Shown piece by piece: positions 16,940 through 24,844 of a stretch of DNA of 37,369 nucleotides (positions are counted from its first letter, which is position 1; the number at the start of each line of letters is the position of its first letter). This DNA is from an uncultured Sutterella sp. (GTDB lineage: Bacteria > Pseudomonadota > Gammaproteobacteria > Burkholderiales > Burkholderiaceae_F). The position numbers and the translations under genes were made by a program. A model generated the notes under the pieces. That model made no database searches. It was given only the letters and a program-made list of their open reading frames with translations, and was not told the DNA's origin. The stretch covers positions 1-37,369 of the forward strand of contig CAJKSP010000021.1 in the NCBI GenBank assembly GCA_905202595.1, read 5' to 3'.

Positions 16940-16993
16940 AGCGGCCGCGCGCTCGGCGGCCGCTTCATGCCGACCGGGCGCAGGCCCGATCGG
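16940..16993 (-). repeat. Tandem GC hairpins between pyrG and kdsA
   Basis: AGCGGCCGC (16940-16948) pairs with GCGGCCGCT (16956-16964), 9 bp. CCGACCGGGC (16970-16979) pairs with GCCCGATCGG (16984-16993), 10 bp with one mismatch and a 4-base loop. Both fill the 105-base gap between the two genes, and neither is followed by T's on the minus strand. They may set relative mRNA levels of pyrG and kdsA. Confidence 0.5.
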
Positions 16994-17011
16994 TAGCAGG
17001 TCGCCGAGGCC

Positions 17012-18679
17012 TTACGCAACCGGCTTTTCGTCCGGATGCGCAAGCACGTGCTGCTTGAGCGCCGCTTCGATGTAGGCGCGGAAGAGCGGATGGCCGTCGC
17101 GGGGATTGGACGTGAATTCCGGATGGAACTGCACGGCAAAGAAGAACGGATGATTCGGCAGCTCCATCATTTCGGGGAGATGCTCGCCCGGGGTCTTGGC
17201 GCTGATGACCATGCCCTTTTCTTCAAACTGCGCCACGTACGAATTGTTGACCTCGTAGCGATGGCGGTGACGCTCGGCAACGACGTCGCCGTAGATCTTG
17301 TGGCCGAGCGTGCCGGGCGCAACAGGCACTTCCTGACGGCCGAGGCGCATCGTGCCGCCAAGGTCCGAACTCGCATCGCGCTTCTGAACGCTGCCGGTGC
17401 GGTCCTTCCACTCCGTGAGCAGCGCCACGACCGGATGCGGCGTATCGGGATCGAGCTCCGTCGAGTTGGCGCCGCCGAGGCCGCAGACGTGGCGGGCGAA
17501 TTCGATCACGGCGCACTGCATGCCGAGGCAGATGCCGAGGAACGGAATCTTGTTGACGCGGGCGTATTCAATCGCCTTGATCATGCCCTCGGTGCCGCGC
17601 TTGCCGAAGCCGCCCGGCACGAGGATGCCGTCGAGGCCTTCAAGCTCGGGCATGAGCTCTTCCTCCTCGAGCTTCGAGGAGTCGATGAACTTCGTGACGA
17701 CCTTGGTCTCCGTCGCGATGCCGGCGTGAGCGAGCGCTTCGTTGAGCGACTTGTAGCTGTCGGCGTAGTCAACGTACTTGCCCACCATGCCGATCGTGAC
17801 GGTGTGCTTCGGGTGCTTCTGACGGTCGACGATGCGCTCCCAGGCGGAGAGATCCGCCGGCGCCGTCGTGAGGCCGAGCTTCTGGCAGACGATGTCGTCA
17901 AGATTCTGCGCGTGCAGCATGAGCGGCACTTCGTAGATCGACTTGGCGTCAGCAACGCTGATGACGCAGTCCATCGGCACATTCGAGAAGAGCGAAATCT
18001 TTGCGCGCTCGCCCTCGGGAATCATGCGCTCGGCGCGGCAGAGAAGGATGTCCGGATAGACGCCTTCTTCGCGCAGCTTCTGCACGGAGTGCTGCGTGGG
18101 CTTCGTCTTCAGCTCGCCCGCCGAAGCGATCCAGGGGCAGAGCGTGAGGTGGATGAAGCACGTATTGTTGCGGCCGACGCGGAACGACATCTGACGGACC
18201 GCCTCAACGAAAGGCAGAGACTCGATGTCGCCGACCGTGCCGCCGATTTCAACGACGCAGACGTCAGGCTTGCCGTCCCAGGCAGAGGCAGCGCCGCGCG
18301 CAATGAACTCCTGAATCTCATTGGTGATGTGCGGGATCACCTGCACAGTCTTGCCGAGGTACTCGCCGCGACGCTCCTTGCGAAGAACGCTCTCATAGAT
18401 CTGGCCCGACGTGAAGTTGTTGGGCTTGTGCATCTTCGTGGAGATGAAGCGCTCGTAGTGGCCGAGGTCCAAGTCCGTTTCGGCGCCGTCTTCCGTCACG
18501 AACACCTCGCCATGCTGGAAGGGCGACATCGTGCCCGGATCCACATTGATGTAGGGATCGAGCTTGATCATCGTCACCTTGAGTCCGCGCGACTCGAGGA
18601 TGGCCGCTAAAGAAGCGGCGGCGATGCCTTTTCCAAGAGAGGAGACAACGCCGCCGGTCACAAATACGTACTTGGTCAT
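17012..18679 (-). CDS. pyrG: CTP synthase
   Basis: A 555-aa glutamine-dependent enzyme making CTP from UTP. The start at 18679 (MTKYVFVTGGVVSSLGKG) is supported by GGAAG 5 bases upstream. The N-terminal synthase domain carries the P-loop GGVVSSLGKG and the UTP/CTP-sensing region near KPTQHSV. The C-terminal glutaminase domain carries the nucleophile in FLGICLGMQCAV and HPEFTSNP with its catalytic histidine. About 10 residues longer than E. coli PyrG. A perfect TATAAT lies 47 bases upstream (18726-18731). Confidence 0.97.
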   Translation of the reverse strand: MTKYVFVTGGVVSSLGKGIAAASLAAILESRGLKVTMIKLDPYINVDPGTMSPFQHGEVFVTEDGAETDLDLGHYERFISTKMHKPNNFTSGQIYESVLRKERRGEYLGKTVQVIPHITNEIQEFIARGAASAWDGKPDVCVVEIGGTVGDIESLPFVEAVRQMSFRVGRNNTCFIHLTLCPWIASAGELKTKPTQHSVQKLREEGVYPDILLCRAERMIPEGERAKISLFSNVPMDCVISVADAKSIYEVPLMLHAQNLDDIVCQKLGLTTAPADLSAWERIVDRQKHPKHTVTIGMVGKYVDYADSYKSLNEALAHAGIATETKVVTKFIDSSKLEEEELMPELEGLDGILVPGGFGKRGTEGMIKAIEYARVNKIPFLGICLGMQCAVIEFARHVCGLGGANSTELDPDTPHPVVALLTEWKDRTGSVQKRDASSDLGGTMRLGRQEVPVAPGTLGHKIYGDVVAERHRHRYEVNNSYVAQFEEKGMVISAKTPGEHLPEMMELPNHPFFFAVQFHPEFTSNPRDGHPLFRAYIEAALKQHVLAHPDEKPVA

Positions 18680-18725
18680 TGGAACTTCCAACCGTTGGAG
18701 ACTGGGGAGAAAAATCAAAGGCGGG

Positions 18726-18731
18726 ATTATA
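18726..18731 (-). promoter_or_regulatory. Candidate pyrG -10 box
   Basis: The minus strand reads TATAAT here, a perfect sigma-70 -10 hexamer, 47 bases before the pyrG start. At 17 bases further upstream the sequence is GGGCGG, so the -35 is poor and there is no TGn extension. It is proposed mainly because the site is rare in this GC-rich DNA. A 12-bp palindrome CCCCTGCAGGGG (18752-18763) lies just upstream. Confidence 0.4.
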
Positions 18732-18905
18732 GCGGGGGCGCTTCTGCGCCGCCCCTGCAGGGGAGCAGTTTTTCGCTGAAGATCTGTCGGATGCTTCTCT
18801 CGGGCGCTGCTGACCCGCCAGAATGTCCGTTCATTCTAGAGGGACGAACGGCCGATTTGAATCCGCCTTTGCCTCAGCCGGCCTTCCTGCCGACCTCCGA
18901 CAAAA

Positions 18906-18945
18906 GCAAAATCCCGCCGCTCCTCATGAAACGACGGGATTTTGC
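18906..18945 (-). terminator. Terminator of the CDF transporter gene (bidirectional)
   Basis: GCAAAATCCCG (18906-18916) pairs perfectly with CGGGATTTTGC (18935-18945). The A and T runs lie inside the stem ends, so it can work on either strand. It lies 25 bases past the stop of the minus-strand CDF gene and would keep that transcript out of pyrG. Confidence 0.75.
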
Positions 18946-18970
18946 AGCTGACGGCTAAGCCGGCGGACGC

Positions 18971-20047
18971 TCAGATGTCCTTGGGAAAGACGACGCTTGA
19001 AGGCGTCTGCGGCGCTTCGCCGCCCTGGCCGGCAAAGAAGGGCTTGCCCTCCTTGGGAATGACGATGTCAGGGCAGAGCGCGCATTCGCCGCTGCTCTGG
19101 CAGTCCCACTCGGCCTGAACCGTGACATGGTCGATGCCGAAGCGCTCTCGGATGCCGCGGCGAATCCCGTCAAGCACCTTCGGCCAGCAGTCCGGCGACG
19201 CAATCATCACATGGCACTGCAGCGCGGCATGTCCCGGACTCATCGTCCAGACATGCAGATCATGAACGTGATGGACGTTGGGCACCGAAGCGATGAACTC
19301 GCCCACCGCCACGTAATCCACGCCTTCAGGCGTCGAATCGAGCAGCACGCGGACCGTGTCGCGCAAAATCGAGTAGGTGGCGTGCAGCAGCATGCAGCCT
19401 ACAAACATCGAAAGAATCGGGTCTACGATCGCCGGACCGCCCATCATGATGACGAAGCCGGCAGCAATGGCCGCCACCGAGCCCAGCAGGTCGCCCATCA
19501 CATGCAGAAGGGCGGCTCGGGTATTGACGTTCTTCTTGTCGCGGGAAAGCGACCAAGCCACGCCTATATTGATCAGCAGGCCGGCAAATGCAATCAGCAT
19601 GACGCTGCCGCCCGCAACATCCTGCGGTTCGCGAATGCGCTGGAACGCCTCGAAGAAGAGCCAAATGACCACGCCGAGCATGACGAGGCCGTTGACAAAT
19701 GCAGCGATCACCTCGACGCGGCCGTGTCCGAAGTTGTGCACGCGATCGGCTCCCTTGAGCGCGATGCGGTTGGCGATGAGCGCAAAAAGCAGGCTTGCCG
19801 AATCCGTCACCATGTGGCCTGCATCGCCGATCAGCGCGAGCGAATTGGCCCAGATGCCGCCGATCAGCTCGATTGCAGAGAAGGAGAGCGTAAGCAGCAC
19901 GGCGAAGCCCAGCACCGTCCATTTGGTGCGATCGGCAGCATGCTGATAAGTGCTGTCTCCGGCTTCGTGCGAATAGAACTCGTGCTCATCCTCCGGATAG
20001 GTCTGGCGCGGCTGCGCCTTGTTCTGAGCTTTCAAATCCTCCGTCAT
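18971..20047 (-). CDS. Cation diffusion facilitator (CDF) metal exporter
   Basis: A 358-aa inner-membrane metal/proton antiporter of the ZitB/CzcD type. The start at 20047 is fixed by AAGGAG 7 bases upstream. A 40-residue acidic, His-containing N-terminus precedes six membrane helices. The metal-site signatures are IGDAGHMVTDS (D75, H78, D82) and LLHVMGDLLGS. The C-terminal ferredoxin-like domain includes HDLHVW. A terminal stretch with cysteines (DCQSSGECALCPD) could bind metal. Zinc is the likeliest substrate; iron or cobalt cannot be excluded. A perfect inverted repeat lies upstream at 20091-20114. Confidence 0.9.
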   Translation of the reverse strand: MTEDLKAQNKAQPRQTYPEDEHEFYSHEAGDSTYQHAADRTKWTVLGFAVLLTLSFSAIELIGGIWANSLALIGDAGHMVTDSASLLFALIANRIALKGADRVHNFGHGRVEVIAAFVNGLVMLGVVIWLFFEAFQRIREPQDVAGGSVMLIAFAGLLINIGVAWSLSRDKKNVNTRAALLHVMGDLLGSVAAIAAGFVIMMGGPAIVDPILSMFVGCMLLHATYSILRDTVRVLLDSTPEGVDYVAVGEFIASVPNVHHVHDLHVWTMSPGHAALQCHVMIASPDCWPKVLDGIRRGIRERFGIDHVTVQAEWDCQSSGECALCPDIVIPKEGKPFFAGQGGEAPQTPSSVVFPKDI

Positions 20048-20090
20048 GACGGGGCTCCTTGAATGGGAAAATGCCTTGCGCTGCGGCGCA

Positions 20091-20114
20091 ATTCTCATTC
20101 AGCCGAATGAGAAT
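20091..20114 (-). promoter_or_regulatory. Inverted-repeat operator upstream of the CDF gene
   Basis: ATTCTCATTC (20091-20100) and GAATGAGAAT (20105-20114) form a perfect 10-bp inverted repeat around AGCC. It lies 44-67 bases before the CDF start codon, where promoter elements are expected. The half-sites resemble those of Fur-family boxes but point outward relative to the usual order. A metal-sensing repressor or activator site is the natural guess. Confidence 0.5.
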
Positions 20115-20142
20115 CGCTCTCTTTTCCGAGCGCGCATAGCAA

Positions 20143-20179
20143 AGCCGCCCGCAGCTCGTATCTGGAGCTGCAGGCGGCT
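20143..20179 (-). terminator. Probable argG terminator
   Basis: AGCCGCC-C-GCAGCTC (20143-20157) pairs with GAGCTGC-A-GGCGGCT (20165-20179), 14 pairs with one mismatch and a 7-base loop. On the minus strand only TTT follows, so termination may be weak. It lies about 90 bases after the argG stop and just before the CDF operator. Confidence 0.45.
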
Positions 20180-20271
20180 GAAGAGCCTGCATTATAAGCA
20201 GGGCGTCTACAAAGTGCAGACGAAGTGCTCTTTATGCAGCAAAGGCTTGCCTCGTCAGAGGCGGCCTGGAC

Positions 20272-21618
20272 TTATTCGCCGTCCTTCGCCTTCTGGCCGA
20301 GAAGCGGCGTCACCGAATCCATGCCGCCGGCAAGCAGGCCTTCCTTCGAGTAGATGCCGAGCTTCTGACGCGTATCGACGATGTCGAGGTTGCGCATCGT
20401 CAGCTGTCCGATGCGGTCTTCGGCCGTGAACATCGAGTCGCCCTTCTCCATCGTGAGGCGGGTCGGCTCGTAGGTGAGGTTCGGGCTCTCGGTGTTGAGG
20501 ATCGTGTAGTCGTTGCCGCGGCGCAGCTCAAGCGTGACGGCGCCCGTGATCGCGCTCGCCACCCAGCGCATTGCCGTTTCGCGCAGCATGATCGCCTGGC
20601 TGTCGAACCAGCGGCCCTGGTAGAGATAGCGGCCGAGGCGGATGCCGTTCGTGCGGTACTGCTCGATCGTGTCCTCGTTGTGGATGCCCGTGAGGAGGCG
20701 CTCGTAGCAGATGAAGAGAAGCGCCATGCCCGGGGCTTCGTAAATGCCGCGGCTCTTCGCCTCAATGATGCGGTTTTCAATCTGGTCGGACATGCCGAGG
20801 CCGTGGCGGCCGCCGACGGCATTGGCTTCCATCATCATGGCGACGGGGTCGGAGAACTGCTTGCCGTTGATGGCGACAGGAACGCCGTCCTTGAATTCGA
20901 CCTTGACCGTTTCCTTCTCGATCTTGCAGTCATCGCGCCAGAACGGCACGCCCATGATCGGCTCGACGATCTTCATCGAGCTCGACAGGTGCTCAAGATC
21001 CTTCGCTTCATGCGTAGCGCCGAGCATGTTGGAGTCGGTCGAATAGGCCTTCTCCGCGCTCATGCGGTACTGGAAGCCCTCCTTCTGCAGGAAGGCCGAC
21101 ATTTCAGCGCGGCCGCCGAGCTCCTTGATGAAGGTGACGTCGAGCCAGGGCTTGTAGATCTTGAGATTCGGATTGGCAAGGAGGCCGTAGCGGTAGAAGC
21201 GCTCGATGTCGTTGCCCTTGTAGGTGGAGCCGTCGCCCCAGATGTTGACGCCGTCTTCGCGCATGGCGGCGACGAGCATCGTGCCGGTCACGGCGCGTCC
21301 GATCGGCGTCGTGTTGAAGTAGAGCTGGCCGCCCGTCGAAATGTGGAAGGCGCCGGACTGAATCGCCGCGATGCCTTCGTTCACGAGCTGCGTGCGGCAG
21401 TCGATGAGGCGGGCCTTCTCGGCGCCATACTCCATGGCACGGCGGGGAATCGCCTCGTAGTCGGATTCATCAGGCTGCCCCAGATTGGCCGTATAGGCAT
21501 AGGGAAGCGCGCCTTTCGTCTTCATCCAGTGGAGCGCGCAGCTCGTGTCGAGACCGCCCGAGAAGGCAATGCCGACTTTCTGGCCGACCGGAACGCTTTG
21601 CAGAATCGTTTGAGACAT
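20272..21618 (-). CDS. argG: Argininosuccinate synthase
   Basis: A 448-aa enzyme that joins citrulline and aspartate with ATP in arginine synthesis. The start at 21618 (MSQTILQSVPVGQKVGIAFSGGLDTSCAL) matches the longer E. coli-type ArgG (447 aa). The PP-loop is AFSGGLDTS. Other conserved parts are YTANLGQPDE, STGGQLYFNTTPIGR and WGDGSTYKGNDIERFYRYG. The ribosome binding site is weak. It is not clustered with other arg genes here. Confidence 0.97.
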   Translation of the reverse strand: MSQTILQSVPVGQKVGIAFSGGLDTSCALHWMKTKGALPYAYTANLGQPDESDYEAIPRRAMEYGAEKARLIDCRTQLVNEGIAAIQSGAFHISTGGQLYFNTTPIGRAVTGTMLVAAMREDGVNIWGDGSTYKGNDIERFYRYGLLANPNLKIYKPWLDVTFIKELGGRAEMSAFLQKEGFQYRMSAEKAYSTDSNMLGATHEAKDLEHLSSSMKIVEPIMGVPFWRDDCKIEKETVKVEFKDGVPVAINGKQFSDPVAMMMEANAVGGRHGLGMSDQIENRIIEAKSRGIYEAPGMALLFICYERLLTGIHNEDTIEQYRTNGIRLGRYLYQGRWFDSQAIMLRETAMRWVASAITGAVTLELRRGNDYTILNTESPNLTYEPTRLTMEKGDSMFTAEDRIGQLTMRNLDIVDTRQKLGIYSKEGLLAGGMDSVTPLLGQKAKDGE

Positions 21619-22006
21619 AACTTCAGTACCGTGTAAGTGGAGGATTCCTTTCAGCTTGGCGCCGAGCAGAACCCGATTGACGATGTAGGGGCAGCGCCGC
21701 TCTGCAGCGCTCGCGGCGACCAGCCTGCCTCGCCCCATCGGCGAACAAGGCCCGGCGCCGCCGAAACCGCCGTCCATTATCCGGCCGGCATTCGGAGAAG
21801 AACGCGCAGAAAAAGGCCTTGAGATTCATCGTTGGGCGCCCGCAAAGAGCTTACGACATTTTCATTAGGCGATTTGCGCTTTTGCTTTTGTTTTGTCGAC
21901 AAAACAAGAGCTTCAGTTGCTTGAACGCCCCTCTTCACGGCCACGGCGTCGACGCTGAAGCCGCGCTAAGCTCGCTACGCCGTCATTCTCAATTTGAGGA
22001 GCTCCT
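21619..22006. other. Gene-free intergenic region between argG and the nitroreductase gene
   Basis: No gene is supported in this divergent spacer of 388 bases. The half next to argG is GC-rich. The part from about 21840 to 21920 is clearly AT-rich and holds the 20-bp palindrome at 21888-21907. The region must carry both promoters, but no convincing -35/-10 pair was found. Confidence 0.5.
21888..21907. promoter_or_regulatory. Perfect 20-bp palindromic operator candidate
   Basis: TTGTTTTGTC (21888-21897) is followed directly by its reverse complement GACAAAACAA (21898-21907). It lies 99 bases before the nitroreductase start. The core TTGTCGACAA has the TTGT-N2-ACAA form used by several GntR/FadR-type repressors. 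No such regulator gene is in the window. The palindrome is read directly; the regulator class is inference. Confidence 0.5.
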
Positions 22007-22567
22007 ATGACAACCATTCCTCTGCCCCCGCCAGCTTCTTTGTCGATGCCGCTCGAAGAAGCGATCAGGCGCCGCTGCTCGAACCGCAGCATTTCTGAAG
22101 CCCCTTTGTCGGATGAAGAGCTCTCGGCGCTTCTCTGGGCCTGCGCGGGACAAGGCCGCGACGGCGAGCACCGCACCACCCCGTCGACCCGAGGCTTGAA
22201 GTCCGATCTGGCTTATGTGCTTCGAGCCGACGGCGTCTGGCTCTACGACGAAGCCGCAAATGCGCTCGTTCAAGCCGCCGAGGATGATGTCCGCCTGGCG
22301 TCAACCGAAGCGCAGGGCGACTGGGTCGGCCGCGCCGCCTGCACCATTGCCATCGTCGCGGATCATGAGCGGGCCCAGACGGCCCGCGCCTCCGGCATTT
22401 ATTCCGATGCCGGCGTAATGGCGGAAGCGCTTTCTCTGGCGGCATCGGCCCTGGGTCTAGCCGGCTGCATCCGCGCCTCCTTCGACCACGAAAAGCTGGC
22501 CCAAGCCATGAAGCTGCCTCCGGATCGCGAGCCGATTCTGCTTTACACAGCCGGCCGCCCCGCCTGA
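22007..22567 (+). CDS. Small nitroreductase-family (SagB/ThcOx-like) flavoprotein
   Basis: A 186-aa FMN-dependent oxidoreductase. The ATG at 22007 is preceded by GAGGAG (21996-22001). The N-terminal segment RRRCSNRSISEAPLSDEELSALLWACAGQG fits the nitroreductase pattern in which R-x-S-x-R contacts the FMN phosphate. WVGRAACTIAIVAD and the Ala-rich helix ALSLAASALGLAGC continue the fold. At 186 aa it is near the small end of the family. Substrates of such proteins range from nitroaromatics to quinones; this one cannot be assigned. It is convergent with the Nudix gene (40 bases apart). Confidence 0.85.
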   Translation: MTTIPLPPPASLSMPLEEAIRRRCSNRSISEAPLSDEELSALLWACAGQGRDGEHRTTPSTRGLKSDLAYVLRADGVWLYDEAANALVQAAEDDVRLASTEAQGDWVGRAACTIAIVADHERAQTARASGIYSDAGVMAEALSLAASALGLAGCIRASFDHEKLAQAMKLPPDREPILLYTAGRPA

Positions 22568-22607
22568 CCGGCGCGGCGAGCTGAGGCCGCCCGGCCGAAC
22601 AGCCTCG

Positions 22608-23261
22608 TCAGACCGCCTGCGCGCACGGCGGCAGCCGCAGGCGGCTCAGCGACGCAATCACCTTGCGGTCATTGGGACGATTGATGAAATCGAGAAGCTC
22701 GCAGGGAGGCACGAGGCTCACCGCCTGGCTCTCCCAGCCGACGCTTTCCGGCGAGCCGCCGATGCGGCGCGCCAAGTAGTAGCGCGTCACCGTCTTCGTG
22801 CGGTCGACGTCGCTGAGATAGCTGACCGGCTCGACGATGAGGCCGCTCTCCTCCCAAGTTTCCTTAATGGCATTCACGAGCAGCGTGAGGCCGGGCTCAA
22901 GGCGTCCTTTGGGAAAGGTGGCGTCGGCATCCGCATAGCGGTTGGTCGGATGCACGATCCAAATGCGGCTGTCGGCCTCCGCAATGACGCACCCGCTCGT
23001 GAAGCGCTTCTGCGTCGCTGGCAGCGGCGGCTCTCTGAAGCCGGCGTAGCGCGCCTGAAGGCGCGGCCAGTCCTGCTCGCCGAGCGCGTCCTTCGTAAAG
23101 GGAATGCCGTTGAGCGAGGCCGGCAGATTGGAGGGCGACGTCGCCGAATAGGTCGCGGCTGCCTGCGGATTCAGCCACGCATCTGCAGGCGACGGCACAG
23201 TGGGCCGGCAAACCGGCACGCGAGCGCCGTCTTCGCCCGGCGCAGGATGAAAAAGCAGCAC
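22608..23261 (-). CDS. Nudix hydrolase with a degenerate Nudix box
   Basis: A 217-aa protein. The start is GTG at 23261, supported by AAGGAG (complement of 23270-23275) 8 bases upstream. The Nudix box runs FPKGRLEPGLTLLVNAIKE then TWEESGL. It keeps the metal-binding EE pair of the REUxEE core, but the first conserved E is L and the R is K. The first 85 residues are not part of the fold as far as I can see. Residues from about 86 (KRFTSGCVIAEADSRIWIVHPTN) to 217 form the domain. Substrate unknown. It is divergent from the M20 amidohydrolase gene. Confidence 0.85.
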   Translation of the reverse strand: MLLFHPAPGEDGARVPVCRPTVPSPADAWLNPQAAATYSATSPSNLPASLNGIPFTKDALGEQDWPRLQARYAGFREPPLPATQKRFTSGCVIAEADSRIWIVHPTNRYADADATFPKGRLEPGLTLLVNAIKETWEESGLIVEPVSYLSDVDRTKTVTRYYLARRIGGSPESVGWESQAVSLVPPCELLDFINRPNDRKVIASLSRLRLPPCAQAV

Positions 23262-23385
23262 TCAATCCTCTCCTTCAAACATCAGGAACGCCTCAAGGCC
23301 GGCGTCTTATGAAGCATGAGAGCGCCGCCGGCCGCGCCCGGCATCTTAGCGCCGTTCTGCGCGCTTTCTGTTCGGGCAAGTCCAA

Positions 23386-23399
23386 CGCTTCGCGAAGCG
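23386..23399. promoter_or_regulatory. 14-bp palindrome between the Nudix and amidohydrolase genes
   Basis: CGCTTCGCGAAGCG (23386-23399) is a perfect palindrome 42 bases before the M20 start codon. A TATGCT that could serve as a -10 follows immediately (23402-23407). It could be an operator that overlaps the promoter. GC-rich palindromes of this size arise by chance, so support is modest. Confidence 0.3.
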
Positions 23400-23441
23400 C
23401 CTATGCTTGTGCAATCAGCTGCAACGAACAAGGAGACCAGC

Positions 23442-24719
23442 ATGTCTGCACCTCAACTTCAGCGCTTCGCCGACGCTCACCGCGCCTGGGTCGAAGGCAT
23501 CTTCAGCGACATCCGAGCGCTTTCGGCGTCTCCCGCCCCGCGCCGCGGCGTCACGCGCCTTGGCTATACCGAAAAGGAATCCGAGGTCATGGCCGCGCTC
23601 GAAGGGCTGGGCCGCGGGATGGATCTTGAAATCTCGCGCGATCCTGCCGGCAACCTGTGGATGACGCTGCCCGGCGAAGACCGCACGCTGCCCGGCATCG
23701 TGGCCGGCAGCCATGCCGACAGCGTCTACGACGGCGGCAACTACGACGGCCTCGCAGGCATTGCCGCAGCGCTATGCGCCGTTCGCAACATGAAGCTCGA
23801 AGGCGTCACGCCCAAGCGCGATGTCTCCGTCGTCGTCCTTCGCGCCGAAGAGCAGGGCCTCATCGGCTCCAAGGGCATGATGGGCCGCCTCACTGCCGGC
23901 GACCTCGGGCAGCGCTGGCGCCCCGGCATGCCGACGCTGCGTGAGCTGCTCGAAAAAGAGGGACTCGATCCTGCGGCTCTCTCTGGCGGCCGCCCGCTTG
24001 TCGACCCGAAGCGCATCGGCGCCTTCTTTGAGCTGCATATTGAGCAGGGCCTGCGGCTCTGCCAGCCCGGCGGCCCGCGCGTCGCGCTCGTCACGGGCAT
24101 CCGCGGCCTCGGCTTTCAGCGCGTCGTCCGCGTGACGGGCGAGGCGGGCCATGCCGGCGCAATCGACTTTGAATTCCGCCACGATCCGCTCGTCGCCGCT
24201 TCGCGGCTCATCGCGCACATGTACGAGCGCTGGGCCGAACGCGTCGCCCGCGGAGAAGACCTCGTCTTCACGACCGGCATGTTCAACACGCCGCCGACGG
24301 CCATCTTCAACAAGATCCCTCAGTACGTCGAGTTCTCTTTGGACTTCCGCACGCTCGACCGCAGCGTGCGCGATTCGTTCTTCGCAGAAATGAAGGCCGA
24401 AGCCGCCCGCCTGGAGGCCATCCACGGCGTGACCTTCGACTTCGGCGAACCGGGCTTCCTCGAACCCATGAAGAGCGATCCGGCGCTTCTGAAGCGGCTT
24501 GACGCCGCCGCCGCTTCGCTCGGCATTCCCATTCTCTACGAGCCCTCCGGCGCCGGACATGACGCGCAGACCTTCGGCCTCGAAGGCATCAAGTTCGCCA
24601 TGCTCTTTGTGGCCAACCAGAACGGCTCGCACAATCCGGACGAAGCCATGCGCACGGACGACTTCCTTGCCGCAGCCGCCGTGCTCGCCAAGGCCATCCG
24701 AGACTTCGACGCGCAGTAG
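23442..24719 (+). CDS. M20-family Zn-dependent amidohydrolase (carbamoylase/hydantoinase type)
   Basis: A 425-aa metal-dependent enzyme of the N-carbamoyl-L-amino-acid hydrolase / allantoate amidohydrolase group, which releases ammonia and CO2 from N-carbamoyl or ureido compounds. The ATG at 23442 has AAGGAG (23430-23435) 6 bases upstream. Metal-site segments are GSHADSVYDGGNYDG (H91, D102), RAEEQG (E136, E137), ELHIEQG (H199) and SGAGHDAQ near the C-terminus. GSHNPDE is typical of the group. The EEQGLIGSKGMMG segment is shorter than the usual EEGSRF-type loop, which may alter specificity. The exact substrate is not assignable. Confidence 0.9.
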   Translation: MSAPQLQRFADAHRAWVEGIFSDIRALSASPAPRRGVTRLGYTEKESEVMAALEGLGRGMDLEISRDPAGNLWMTLPGEDRTLPGIVAGSHADSVYDGGNYDGLAGIAAALCAVRNMKLEGVTPKRDVSVVVLRAEEQGLIGSKGMMGRLTAGDLGQRWRPGMPTLRELLEKEGLDPAALSGGRPLVDPKRIGAFFELHIEQGLRLCQPGGPRVALVTGIRGLGFQRVVRVTGEAGHAGAIDFEFRHDPLVAASRLIAHMYERWAERVARGEDLVFTTGMFNTPPTAIFNKIPQYVEFSLDFRTLDRSVRDSFFAEMKAEAARLEAIHGVTFDFGEPGFLEPMKSDPALLKRLDAAAASLGIPILYEPSGAGHDAQTFGLEGIKFAMLFVANQNGSHNPDEAMRTDDFLAAAAVLAKAIRDFDAQ

Positions 24720-24731
24720 CGCGCTTCTTCG

Positions 24732-24808
24732 CCGAGCCTGCTCGCGCAGGCTCGGCTGATACGCAGCGGGGCCGCCTCTCCTTGACGGAGAAGCGGCCCC
24801 GCTGCTTT
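24732..24808 (+). terminator. Terminator after the amidohydrolase gene
   Basis: Two hairpins. CCGAGCCTG (24732-24740) pairs with CAGGCTCGG (24747-24755). AGCGGGGCCGC (24765-24775) pairs with GCGGCCCCGCT (24793-24803), with TCTCC/GGAGA pairing inside the loop, and a TGCTTTT run follows. The second is the likely terminator for the rightward gene. It also separates it from the convergent flavoreductase gene. Confidence 0.8.
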
Positions 24809-24844
24809 TCAAGCGCCTCGATGCGCTCCGATTTCAGTCAGAGA

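Noticed and set aside
18752..18763. CCCCTGCAGGGG palindrome as a pyrG operator
   Set aside because: It is short, GC-rich and overlaps no clear -35, so chance is an adequate explanation.
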